DNA of 18,688 nt, taken from JAWLGW01 sp964569055 (GTDB lineage Bacteria > Planctomycetota > J058). The first letter of the stretch is position 1. Each line of letters starts with the position of its first letter. The position numbers and the translations under genes are program-made. The notes beneath the pieces are model-generated. The model did no database searches and was not told the DNA's origin. It saw nothing but the letters and a program-made list of their open reading frames with translations. The stretch spans positions 1 to 18,688 of the forward strand of contig CAZMSZ010000124.1 in assembly GCA_964569055.1 (NCBI GenBank), read 5' to 3'. This document shows positions 7,912-14,981 of the stretch, piece by piece.

Positions 7912-8879
7912 TGCTGCTGCTGCTCCTTGCGCAGCTCCGCGCTGGCGTAGTCGAGGAACCGCCGCTCCTCCTTGGTCAGCGCGTCGAGCCCGCCGTCGGA
8001 GACCTTGGCGAGGATCTCGTCCATGCGCGCGCGCATCGCCTCGCGCCGCTCGCGCGCGGCCGCCTCGCGCCGGCGCCGCCGCTCCTCGCGCCAGCGCGCG
8101 AACCGCGAGGGGCGGGCCTCGGCCGGGTCGGGCGCGTAGAGGCTCGCCGCCCACGGCTCGGGCTCGGGGCCGTGCAGGCCGTAGCGGAGCTGGATCAGCT
8201 CGCGCCACGCATACAGGGCGACCAAGAACCCGATCACGCCCACGAAGCGGGCCTGGGTGGTGAGCGCGAACACCACCATGCCGGCGGCGGAGACGAACGC
8301 GGCGTAGATCGCGACCCGCAGCGCGCTCTCGAAGCCGAGCCGCGGCCAGAGCGCGGTGTGGAGCAGCCGGCCGCCGTCCATCGGGAACGCCGGGACGAGG
8401 TTGAACAGGAACAGGACGAGGTTGATCTCGACCACCAGGAACAGGATCAGGAGCCCCGTCCCCATGGGGCCGAGCGCCGCCCAGGGCAGCAGCCAGCCGA
8501 GCTCGCCGCCCGCGAACAGGAAGGGCGGCAGCGCCACCGCCGTGAGCAGGAGGTTGACCAGCGGACCGGTGGCGGTCGAGAAGAACTGCGGCCAGGGCTG
8601 CTGCGGCGCGTGGATCATGGCCAGGCCGCCCAGCGGCCACAGCAGGATCTCGTCGGCGTGCCCGCCGACCTTGCGGGCGCCCCAGCAGTGACCGAGCTCG
8701 TGGAGCAGCACGCTGCCGAACAGCACCAGCAGGAACAGCACCGCGAACCGCGGGTGGGCGAGGTTGCGGGCCAGCTCGAACAGCGCGAAGGCCAGCAGGG
8801 TCCAGTGCAGGTTGACGGGAATCCCGGCGATCCGCCCCACCCGCAGGCGGAAGGCGAACAGCTTCTCGAGCACGTGCAC
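7908..8879 (-). CDS. Site-2 protease (M50) family intramembrane metalloprotease
   Basis: A 323-residue zinc protease that cuts substrates within the membrane. HELGH (H60, E61, H64) lies in a hydrophobic helix and supplies the catalytic Glu and two zinc His. 'PAFPMDGGRLL' supplies the third ligand (D168), the counterpart of the NPDG motif. Other hydrophobic stretches are at about 24-37, 45-60, 104-125, 128-162 and 190-230. The C-terminal tail is charged (Arg/Glu-rich) and ends in 'ILAKVSDGGLDALTKEERRFL', a short motif also seen at the end of many rhomboid-type membrane proteins. The start chosen is GTG 8879, with GGAGGGGG 7 nt upstream. The longer ATG version (9074) adds a Cys/Arg-rich tail without family character. 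It overlaps the DNA glycosylase gene at TTGA. The substrate is unknown; no PDZ domain or anti-sigma target is adjacent. Confidence 0.9.
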   Translation of the reverse strand: MHVLEKLFAFRLRVGRIAGIPVNLHWTLLAFALFELARNLAHPRFAVLFLLVLFGSVLLHELGHCWGARKVGGHADEILLWPLGGLAMIHAPQQPWPQFFSTATGPLVNLLLTAVALPPFLFAGGELGWLLPWAALGPMGTGLLILFLVVEINLVLFLFNLVPAFPMDGGRLLHTALWPRLGFESALRVAIYAAFVSAAGMVVFALTTQARFVGVIGFLVALYAWRELIQLRYGLHGPEPEPWAASLYAPDPAEARPSRFARWREERRRRREAAARERREAMRARMDEILAKVSDGGLDALTKEERRFLDYASAELRKEQQQH

Positions 8880-8975
8880 GGGGCGGCCCCCTCCGGCGCT
8901 CAAGCTACCCGCCACGGATCGGTTCTGCGAGGGGCAGGTTCTTCGCGCACGCCTCACCGCGCAGCCTGAGCTCCC

Positions 8976-9041
8976 TGCCCTTGCCTGCCCTCGCCAAGGC
9001 GGTCCTGCCAACCAGCGGCAGCAGAGAGCCGGGCAAGGGCA
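8976..9041 (-). other. Long-range inverted repeat downstream of the 9078-10712 gene
   Basis: TGCCCTTGCC (8976-8985) and GGCAAGGGCA (9032-9041) are perfect 10-base complements about 46 nt apart. An inner CTGCC/GGCAG pair (near 9005-9021) could add a second stem. The element sits in the 198-nt space between the stop of the unrecognised gene at 9078 and the protease start at 8879. It may act as an mRNA 3' structure or terminator, but no U-run follows. The rest of 8880-9077 shows nothing I recognise. Confidence 0.3.
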
Positions 9042-9077
9042 ACGGAAAGAGGCACTCACGTCGAGCGAGCCCACGCC

Positions 9078-10712
9078 TCAGTCGCCGAGCAACCCCACCT
9101 CCTCGTACCAGCGCGGCGTGTCCCCGCGGACCTGCCGCTCGAGGCGCGCCCCGAGCGGGCGGAAGCGAGCCTGGAACTGACGGGCGAGGCGGGCTCGGTA
9201 GGCCTGCGGCGCCCGGAACAGGAGCGCCTTCACGCGCGCGTCGCGCAGCAGGTACTCCACGGGCCCGCTGCGACCCGCGGCGATCATGGCCTCGAGCACG
9301 CGCACCACCTCCTCCACGGTCGCCCGCTCCGCCTCGCGCAGCGCCCGATCGGCGCGCTCGGCGCCGGCCTGGCCGAGCAGGAGGTGCGAGAGCGCCTGCG
9401 CGCGCCGGTGCCGCTCGAGCACGGCCTCGCGCAGCCGCAGCGCCTCGAGCCCGTCGCGCGTGTAGAGGCCGCCGACCTTGGCCGCGAGCGCCGCCTCGAG
9501 CGCCGCCACGTCGCGCCGCGCGGCGAGCAGCGCCAGCGCCTGACGCGTCCGCTGCTCCGCGCGCGCGGCGGCGGCCGCGAACGCTTCGTCGGACCGAGCG
9601 GCGTCGAGCCCGGGCGCCGGCGCGAACCGCCAGGACACCGAGCGCGTCCGGCCCGCGGCCTCGGTCCAGAGCAGCCGCTGCACCGCCGCCCGCCGCTCCC
9701 GGTCGAACACCAGCCACGACCAGCGGTCCTCGTCGTGGAGCGCGAGGCCGTTGGCCGCGATCAGGACCAGCGGCCCCCGCGCCGGCGGCGTCACGGGCGG
9801 CGCGAGCGAGTCGGGGTCGAGCGACAGCGTGGGCAGGTCGAGCAGGACGGGCGCGCGGTCCGGCCCCAGCAGGAGCGGATCGGCGTCGGGGAGCGGGGGG
9901 GGCGGCCCGTCGGCCTCGCCGCGGTCGGGGTTGGGCGGCATCCCGACGTCCCGGCGCAGCCAGTCGAACCACGACGGCCCCGGCGCGCCCACCAGCGCGG
10001 CGCGCGCCGGGTCCTCCAGGGCGGCCGACTCCACGGCGCCGGCGGCGAGCGCCGCGCGGAGCACGGCGGCCCACGTCGCGCCGCTCGGCCGCTCCGGCAG
10101 GACGGCCTCGCGCACGACCGCGGCGCGCGCACCCTCGCAGTACCGCACCTCGAGCCGGTCGCTCGCCCGCCCTGCGGGCGCTTCGATCCGGATCACGCGG
10201 GTCGCCTCGCCCACGAGCGGCTGGCTCAGCTCGACCCGTCGGCGCCCGTCGGCGTCCTCGACCCGCACCACGCGACCGGGCTCCCCGGCGACCGGGATCG
10301 CGAGCGCACCCGCGCCTGCCGCCGCGAGGAGGCGCTCGAGCCGCGCCGCCCAGGAGAACGAGCGCGTCGCAGGAGCAGCGGGCCCGACCCGCGCCGCGAG
10401 GACCTCGCGCCGAGCCCGCGCCGCGGCGAACGCGCGCGCGTCGGCCAGGAGGGCGCGAGTGCTGCCGTAGCCCTCGAGGTCCTGCAGCGCCTCGCCGAGG
10501 GTCTGGAGCTCGCTGTCGATCCGCGCGATCGTGGCGACGAGCTCCTGCGGCGCGGCCGGCGCGCGGCTCGCGACCGGCGCGGGAGAGGCGAGCGCGCGGC
10601 TCGGCTCCAGCGCAGGCGCGGTCGGCGCGCGTGGGGTCGCGAGCTCCACCCCGAGCGCGAGCCCGAGGCCCATGCCCGCGACGAGGTAGCACGCTGCTCT
10701 GGGGAGCGTCAC
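9078..10712 (-). CDS. Unrecognised membrane-anchored or exported protein
   Basis: 544 residues with no family I can name. The N-terminus is a short positively charged start followed by a hydrophobic stretch (about 8-22, 'YLVAGMGLGLALG'), so it is probably a signal anchor or uncleaved signal. Ala/Pro-rich spacer follows (26-56), then a short coiled coil ('LVATIARIDSELQTLGEAL', about 58-76), a mixed alpha/beta middle with 'GRVVRVEDADGRRRVELS', an acidic Pro-rich linker near 270-300, and a C-terminal helical half rich in Ala/Arg/Glu/Leu ending 'RWYEEVGLLGD'. GTG at 10712 is preferred. The longer ATG frame (10835) begins inside the terminator palindrome of the upstream gene and adds a segment without a signal. 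No catalytic motif is visible. It seems monocistronic, with the upstream gene closed by a terminator. Confidence 0.7.
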   Translation of the reverse strand: MTLPRAACYLVAGMGLGLALGVELATPRAPTAPALEPSRALASPAPVASRAPAAPQELVATIARIDSELQTLGEALQDLEGYGSTRALLADARAFAAARARREVLAARVGPAAPATRSFSWAARLERLLAAAGAGALAIPVAGEPGRVVRVEDADGRRRVELSQPLVGEATRVIRIEAPAGRASDRLEVRYCEGARAAVVREAVLPERPSGATWAAVLRAALAAGAVESAALEDPARAALVGAPGPSWFDWLRRDVGMPPNPDRGEADGPPPPLPDADPLLLGPDRAPVLLDLPTLSLDPDSLAPPVTPPARGPLVLIAANGLALHDEDRWSWLVFDRERRAAVQRLLWTEAAGRTRSVSWRFAPAPGLDAARSDEAFAAAAARAEQRTRQALALLAARRDVAALEAALAAKVGGLYTRDGLEALRLREAVLERHRRAQALSHLLLGQAGAERADRALREAERATVEEVVRVLEAMIAAGRSGPVEYLLRDARVKALLFRAPQAYRARLARQFQARFRPLGARLERQVRGDTPRWYEEVGLLGD

Positions 10713-10819
10713 GCTCTCAGCGTAGTTCCGCGGCGCGAGCGCGTTCAGGGATGCGACCACGACGCGCGCCGCGCGCTCGAGAGGACGGCACCCCGCGGAC
10801 GGAGAGGCCCCGAAACGAC

Positions 10820-10849
10820 GACGGCCGCGCCCCATGGGGCGCGGCCGTC
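10820..10849 (-). terminator. 30-bp perfect palindrome, intrinsic terminator of the 10877 gene
   Basis: Positions 10820-10849 read identically on both strands (core CGCGCCCCATGGGGCGCG), giving about a 13-bp GC-rich stem with a CCAT-type turn. It starts 27 nt after the stop of the small gene at 10877-11113 and, in that direction, is followed by GTCGTTTCGG, a very short U-run. The position and perfect symmetry favour a rho-independent terminator. Confidence 0.75.
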
Positions 10850-10876
10850 ATGCTTCACGCGTGTGCGTCGGGCGCG

Positions 10877-11113
10877 TTAGACGACGAGCTCGAGCTTCCC
10901 GCCGTAGCTGAGGAAGCTGGCCAGGAACATGCGCTGGCTCATGAAGGTGTAGCCGCGAGCCTGGCGCTCGGGGAAGTAGACATCCACCTTCGTGTTGCCG
11001 CCGCGCTTGAGCCGAAGCAGACCCATGCGCGTCACGTAGCCCTCGTCTCCGTTCGCCTTGGTGCGGACCTTCGCGGCCAGTTTCAGAGGCTTGGAGTCGT
11101 AGCGGGCCTTCAT
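10877..11113 (-). CDS. Small basic protein, unknown
   Basis: 78 residues, basic, with predicted beta character: 'KLAAKVRTKANGDEGYVTRMG', 'TKVDVYFPERQARGYTF' and 'GGKLELVV'. I do not recognise a family. ATG 11113 is supported by GGAG 8 nt upstream. The longer frame to 11215 only adds a Ser/Pro/Leu stretch that corresponds to the purine-rich leader. It is followed 27 nt later by a strong terminator. It lies 187 nt downstream of the L7/L12-like gene on the same strand, and the two may share a transcript, although the gap is wide enough for its own promoter. It is likely cytoplasmic, with no signal or TM. Size, charge and the terminator would fit a nucleic-acid- or ribosome-associated protein, but that is inference only. 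Confidence 0.7.
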   Translation of the reverse strand: MKARYDSKPLKLAAKVRTKANGDEGYVTRMGLLRLKRGGNTKVDVYFPERQARGYTFMSQRMFLASFLSYGGKLELVV

Positions 11114-11300
11114 GGGGGATCTCCGAGGGGGAAGGGAGAGGGAAAGGGAGGGAGGGGCGAGGACCGAACGAACCCGTGGGGACGGAGCGCTGGACTTCAC
11201 CCAGACGGGGAGCATGCTAAGCGCCCCGCGTCATCGGACTGTCATCGTCGTGTACGGATGGCCGAGAATCGCCGAACTACCGGTGATTTCTGCGGTTGGC

Positions 11301-11654
11301 TCAGTGCTTCCGGATCTGCGGCGCCGGCATGGGGGTGTCGTCGGCGTTCTTCTGCTTGAGGTTCATCTGCTTCATTTTACCGGCGGCGCTCTCGAGCCAG
11401 ACCCGGAAGTCCCCCGAACCCTTGAGCTTCTTGACGTAGTCGGTCGCGACTTCTTGATCGAGGTCGCGGCAGATCACGACCGGCGCCGAGCTGAGCACGT
11501 GCTCGGCGAGGGCGTCGTTGACCTCGAACACGCGCCCGAGCGCCTCCTTGGCCTTGTCGGCGCTCTTCACACTGTGGAGGGCGACGCAGAACCGGGGGCC
11601 CTTGTCGACGGGCTTCACCTTGAACTTGAGGCCCTTCGTCTTGATCTTCCGCAT
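11301..11654 (-). CDS. Small protein with ribosomal L7/L12 C-terminal-like domain
   Basis: 117 residues. After a basic start ('MRKIKTKGLKFKVKP'), residues 21-88 follow the L7/L12 C-terminal-domain pattern: a first strand 'FCVALHSV', a Lys-rich helix 'ADKAKEALGRVF', a second helix 'ALAEHVLSSAPVVI' that matches the L7/L12 'LKEAKDLVEGAP' region, and then 'EVATDYVKKLKGSGDFRVWLE' in place of 'EEAEEIKKKLEEAGAEVEL'. The tail is polar and Lys-rich. A real L7/L12 would have an N-terminal dimerisation domain and hinge, and would sit by rplJ; neither is present, so this is a stand-alone domain of unknown job. The related ClpS fold is an alternative. ATG 11654 has AGGGG 7 nt upstream. The longer start at 11732 is less likely. 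Confidence 0.72.
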   Translation of the reverse strand: MRKIKTKGLKFKVKPVDKGPRFCVALHSVKSADKAKEALGRVFEVNDALAEHVLSSAPVVICRDLDQEVATDYVKKLKGSGDFRVWLESAAGKMKQMNLKQKNADDTPMPAPQIRKH

Positions 11655-12116
11655 GGGTGACCCCTGGTCGAGATGATCGGGCCGCGAGCGAACCAGCTCG
11701 GCCCGGTTTCGTGACGCAGCGCTCCAGAACACCCGCGGTGGACGTGCCTCGAGCGGCGTTTAGGTGCAGGAGGTTAGCACGGGGGTCCGGCACCGTCTAG
11801 CGACACGTCCGGCTCGGCTCGTGTAAGTGCACATGAGAAAACAAGCTGCACGAGCGGGTGCTCCCCGCCCGGCAGCCGTAATCCTTTCTTGAGGGGCCGG
11901 ACCGGCGGATGGCACGAAAGGAAACGTAAAACGGGAAATGGGTCCTCGGAATCTGGCCCATCGTGGGAGCCGATCGGGAGCTGACCCGAAAAGTCATTGA
12001 CGTAGCAGCGGTTACGCCGTGACGTTCCCTGTACCGGGTTTGGCGTAGGGATTGTTCTAGGAGCGCCAACGCCCCCGCGCGGGGGTCAGGCTGACGAGAC
12101 ACAGGGAAGAATCACG
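11655..12116. other. Non-coding, lower-GC interval between divergent genes
   Basis: 462 nt between the leftward L7/L12-like gene and the rightward kelch lipoprotein gene. By my count, positions 11821-12060 are about 59% GC (141 of 240), well below the flanking genes. It must hold the promoters of both genes and a leader for the lipoprotein mRNA. Small symmetric elements are GCCGG-A-CCGGC (11896-11906), TTGGCG/CGCCAA (12040-12045 / 12064-12069) and CCCCCGCGCGGGGG (12072-12085). TTGACG near 11997 could be a -35, but no matching -10 follows. No riboswitch or small-RNA consensus was recognised. A 101-codon frame here (11797-12102, minus) lacks support. Confidence 0.6.
12072..12085 (+). promoter_or_regulatory. 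GC palindrome in the leader of the lipoprotein gene
   Basis: CCCCCGCGCGGGGG, 31 nt before the ATG at 12117, can form a short hairpin in the 5' leader. The ribosome site GGGAAG lies downstream and stays outside it. It could be structural or incidental in GC-rich DNA. Confidence 0.25.
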
Positions 12117-13412
12117 ATGAAGTTGAAGCTGTTTACGGCTCTGACCCTGGCGGCCGCGATGGCGACCGGGTGCAACACGGGAAGCCGCGACACCGACGCG
12201 TCCTACGGCGCCGGCTCGCAGACGGGCTCGGGCGGCGGCACGACCACGCCCGGCAGCGGCACGGGCGGCGGCGGTGGCGGCGGCAGCGTCGGCACCTTCA
12301 GCAACGGCCCCGACCTCAACGTCGCGCGCGGTCAGCACACCGCCACGGTGATGAGCGATGGTCGCGTGCTCGTGACGGGCGGCACCGACGGGCAGTCCGT
12401 GATGGGCGAGTCGGAGGTGTTCGATCCGGTCACCAACACCTGGGAGTTCGTCCACGACATTTCGCCGACGCCTGACGACGGCTTGATGATCGACCCCACG
12501 GGCCAGCTCGCCACGGTGCGGCAGCTGCACACGGCGACTCTCCTGAACACGGGCCACGTGCTGATCGCGGGCGGCGTCGGCGTGGAGCGGGTCGACGCGC
12601 AGAGCCAGCCGGTGTTCGAGGCGCTGACCACCGCGTACCTGTTCGATCCGAACACCAACTCGTTCAGCAGGACGGGGTCGCTGCCGACCGGGCGGGCGTG
12701 GCACGTGGCCGGGATCGCGAACGGGATGGCGGTCGTGGCGGGCGGCCTCGACGCCAACCTCGTCGGGACCGACACCGCCGACGTCTACAACCCGGCCCAG
12801 GGGACCTGGCAGCAGATCCGCATGGGCGGCCACCACACGTGGGGCGCGATGGTCTCGCTCTCCACTCAGGCGCTGGTGATCGGCGGCGCCGAGATCGTGC
12901 AGGGGCAGCAGGGCGGCTTCGCGATCAACGGCTTCCCGCCCTCCAAGGTCGAGTCGTTCGCCAACGGCCAGTTCGCGGCCGCCCCGCCGATCGCGACCGA
13001 CGTGATCTACCCGGCCGCCGCGGTGAGCGCGACCGCCACCCAGGCCATGGTCGCCGGCGGGCAGGGCGTCGTCGGGCAGGCGCTCGACGTGCTCGACACC
13101 ACCGAGATCTGGGACGCCCAGGCCTGGAAGGCCGGCCCGACCCTCGCGATCCCGCGCTTCGCGGCCGAGTCGAGCGAGATCGGCACCTCGGGTGACCAGA
13201 TCGTGGTCGGCGGCGTCGACATCAACGGCTCGCTCCTCGCCGACTGCGAGGTGATCATGATCGCGGCGAACACCAACGCGGGCACCGTGACGATGGGCAC
13301 CCCGCGGGCCGACCACAAGGTGGTCACGCTCAAGGACACCCGGGTCCTGGTGATCGGCGGCCTCGACGACCAGGGCGCCGGCATCGCCAGCACCGAGCTC
13401 CACACTCGGTAA
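12117..13412 (+). CDS. Kelch-repeat lipoprotein
   Basis: A 431-residue predicted surface or periplasmic lipoprotein. The signal peptide (MKLKLFTALTLAAAMATGC) ends in a lipobox-like ATGC with C19 as the lipidated residue. A Gly/Ser/Thr linker follows (about 22-58). From about 64 on there are seven kelch-like blades of the 'ARxxHTATxLxDGRVLVTGG ... EVFDPxTxTW' type: first 'VARGQHTATVMSDGRVLVTGG', then 'VRQLHTATLLNTGHVLIAGG', 'GMAVVAGG', 'QALVIGG', 'QAMVAGG', 'DQIVVGG' and 'TRVLVIGG'. This should fold as a beta-propeller, usually a protein- or glycan-binding platform; no catalytic residues are claimed. The start is clear (GGAAG about 7 nt upstream). It is preceded by the long lower-GC leader and followed by a hairpin, so it is probably monocistronic. 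Confidence 0.9.
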   Translation: MKLKLFTALTLAAAMATGCNTGSRDTDASYGAGSQTGSGGGTTTPGSGTGGGGGGGSVGTFSNGPDLNVARGQHTATVMSDGRVLVTGGTDGQSVMGESEVFDPVTNTWEFVHDISPTPDDGLMIDPTGQLATVRQLHTATLLNTGHVLIAGGVGVERVDAQSQPVFEALTTAYLFDPNTNSFSRTGSLPTGRAWHVAGIANGMAVVAGGLDANLVGTDTADVYNPAQGTWQQIRMGGHHTWGAMVSLSTQALVIGGAEIVQGQQGGFAINGFPPSKVESFANGQFAAAPPIATDVIYPAAAVSATATQAMVAGGQGVVGQALDVLDTTEIWDAQAWKAGPTLAIPRFAAESSEIGTSGDQIVVGGVDINGSLLADCEVIMIAANTNAGTVTMGTPRADHKVVTLKDTRVLVIGGLDDQGAGIASTELHTR

Positions 13413-13440
13413 CAGGCCCGACAACACTCGTCAGCCTGCT

Positions 13441-13476
13441 GCGGACGCGCCTCCCCCGCCCGGGGGGCGCGTCCGC
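13441..13476 (+). terminator. Hairpin after the kelch lipoprotein gene
   Basis: GCGGACGCGCC (13441-13451) pairs with GGCGCGTCCGC (13466-13476). The inner C-run and G-run extend the stem to about 15 bp with one G-U. It begins 28 nt after the stop. No U-tract follows, so it may be a weak or rho-assisted terminator, or an mRNA-stabilising stem. Confidence 0.55.
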
Positions 13477-13550
13477 GGCTGTACGGACCCCTCGCTCGCG
13501 TCCCCGGGGCGGTTGCGGGGGGCGCCACGGGCGAGCAGGATGGCGCGCGC

Positions 13551-13568
13551 ACGCGGGGGCCCCCGCGT
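13551..13568 (+). promoter_or_regulatory. 18-bp palindrome adjoining the ribosome site of the sigma-like gene
   Basis: ACGCGGGGGCCCCCGCGT is perfectly symmetric and touches the AAGGAG at 13569-13574 that serves the ATG at 13589. As DNA it could be an operator for a dimeric regulator. As RNA it would fold next to the ribosome site. Chance is not excluded at this GC content; the position is what makes it notable. Confidence 0.4.
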
Positions 13569-13588
13569 AAGGAGTGATCCCCCCAGCG

Positions 13589-14947
13589 ATGGCACGACTG
13601 ACCCAGGCCGCCCTGGAGCGGCTGCGCGACCTGGTCCTGGCGGATCGGGCCGGCCTCCCGGCGGGGATCGCCCCGAGCGAGTTCCTCGACACGCTGATCG
13701 AGCGGCAGCTCCGCCGTTATCCGCCCCTCCTCGACCTCGAAGGCGACCAGGACGATGGCCCCGCCGAGGTCGAGCTCGAGGCGCTCGCTGGCGGAGCCGA
13801 CGACGCCGTCGCGTTCGTGCGCGAGGAGCTGGTGCGGGCGGCCGCCTCGCCCTACTTCACGCTGGTCCAGCAGGTCGCGGTCGCGGGCGACGACCAGGCG
13901 ATCGAGCAGCTGATGGCGCTGCTCGACAGGCACCTAAAGCTCAAGGGTATCCTCTATCGGCACGGGATGACCCCCGAGCTCGAGTATCCCGCGCTGTGGG
14001 GCAAGGTCTGGGAGTCGATCCCCAAGTGGGACGGCCGCGACTTCCGCGCATACGTGGCGAGGATCGTGCGAAACCACTGCCTGGACGACATCGCGCGCAA
14101 GAAGCGCTCCCCCGGCACGATCGAGGGGGTCGAGCACCGCGACCCCCGCCCGCCCGGACAGACCTCGCGCGTCGCCTCCGCTCGCGACGCCATGTCCTTC
14201 GTCCTGTCCGTCCTCGAGGAGCTCGAGGCGAGCGGTCGGATCAAGGCGATCGATGGTGTGATGTTCACCCTGGTCAGTCAGGGGCGCTCGGTCGCCGACA
14301 TCGTGGCCGGGTTCCGCAGCTCGCAGGTGCCCAAGCGGCTCCAGCGCGCCGTCGCCGCGCTCGGTCGGCGCACGACCGCCTCCGACGCGATCGCGCTGCG
14401 CGGGCTCGTCGAGGGCCTCACGCCCGAGGAGCTGAGCGTGGTCACCGGGCGGCCGCTCGACGAGCTGACGCGCCTGAGCGAGGCGCTCGGCCCCGCCGAG
14501 GAGCTCGACGAGGAGGAGCGGCTCCTGGCCCGGGCGCTGTGCCGCGAGGGGATGGCGGAGACCGACCTGGAGCGGGCGCAGCGGCTCACGACGAACGCCA
14601 TCAACCTGTGCCTGAACCGCATCCGCCTCAAGATGTGGATGGCCCTGATCGATCGGGCCTACGAGAACCTGCGCCGCCGCAAGGCGGTCACCGCCGACGA
14701 GCTGGAGCTGGTGCAGCACCGCTGCGAGCACTCCCCGACGGCGGGCTGCCGCATGTACAAGGACACCACCTGCAGTCGGCAGCGCGACCCCGGCGACATC
14801 GCGCGCAAGGGCGGCCTCGACCTCGATCCCGACGGCGTGCTGCGGGCCATGACCGAGCTGCGCCGCAAGGTGATCGAGGAGGGGCTCGGGATGGTGTTCC
14901 CCGACTACAACGCCTGCCTCACCGAACGGAAGCCGCTGCGGAGGTGA
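13589..14947 (+). CDS. Oversized sigma-70 (ECF-like) factor
   Basis: 452 residues. The clearest signal is a sigma region-2-like block at about 98-173: 'AGDDQAIEQLMALLDRH', then 'ALWGKVWESIPKWDGRDFRAY', then 'ARIVRNHCLDDIARKKR'. This matches the ECF pattern 'evFl+vw..l..fd....fraWL..IarN...D..Rr+'. A region-4-like helix-turn-helix could be 205-260 or 312-350 ('TTNAINLCLNRIRLKMW'). ECF factors are usually about 170-200 residues; here there are about 95 extra at the N-terminus and a C-terminal part with C379, C387, C395 and C443. It probably directs RNA polymerase to a dedicated promoter set. ATG 13589 is used, with AAGGAG 14 nt upstream (a long spacing). GTG 13574 is in frame but has no ribosome site. 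It is followed after 34 nt by an anti-sigma-like gene. Confidence 0.72.
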   Translation: MARLTQAALERLRDLVLADRAGLPAGIAPSEFLDTLIERQLRRYPPLLDLEGDQDDGPAEVELEALAGGADDAVAFVREELVRAAASPYFTLVQQVAVAGDDQAIEQLMALLDRHLKLKGILYRHGMTPELEYPALWGKVWESIPKWDGRDFRAYVARIVRNHCLDDIARKKRSPGTIEGVEHRDPRPPGQTSRVASARDAMSFVLSVLEELEASGRIKAIDGVMFTLVSQGRSVADIVAGFRSSQVPKRLQRAVAALGRRTTASDAIALRGLVEGLTPEELSVVTGRPLDELTRLSEALGPAEELDEEERLLARALCREGMAETDLERAQRLTTNAINLCLNRIRLKMWMALIDRAYENLRRRKAVTADELELVQHRCEHSPTAGCRMYKDTTCSRQRDPGDIARKGGLDLDPDGVLRAMTELRRKVIEEGLGMVFPDYNACLTERKPLRR

Positions 14948-14981
14948 GCTCCGCCGCACGTCCTCCCAGGAGGGACCTCGC

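Noticed and set aside
8880..9074. N-terminal extension of the site-2 protease
   Set aside because: The added Cys/Arg-rich segment has no family match; GTG 8879 has a proper ribosome site.
10713..10835. N-terminal extension of the unrecognised protein to ATG 10835
   Set aside because: That ATG lies inside the 30-bp terminator palindrome of the preceding gene.
9384..10880. Long Arg/Pro-rich frames opposite the 9078-10712 gene (plus strand)
   Set aside because: Typical antisense shadows of high-GC genes; low-complexity Arg/Gly/Pro and no start context.
11113..11300. Possible sigma-70 promoter (ATGACA ... TAGCAT, minus strand) before the 78-residue gene
   Set aside because: The spacer is about 20 nt and the match is poor; too weak to list.
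11821..12060. Riboswitch (c-di-GMP, cobalamin, TPP, guanidine types considered)
   Set aside because: None of the conserved core sequences could be placed convincingly.
11797..12102. 101-codon minus-strand frame in the lower-GC spacer
   Set aside because: No ribosome site, no family character, Arg/Ser-rich random composition, and it covers the presumed promoter region.
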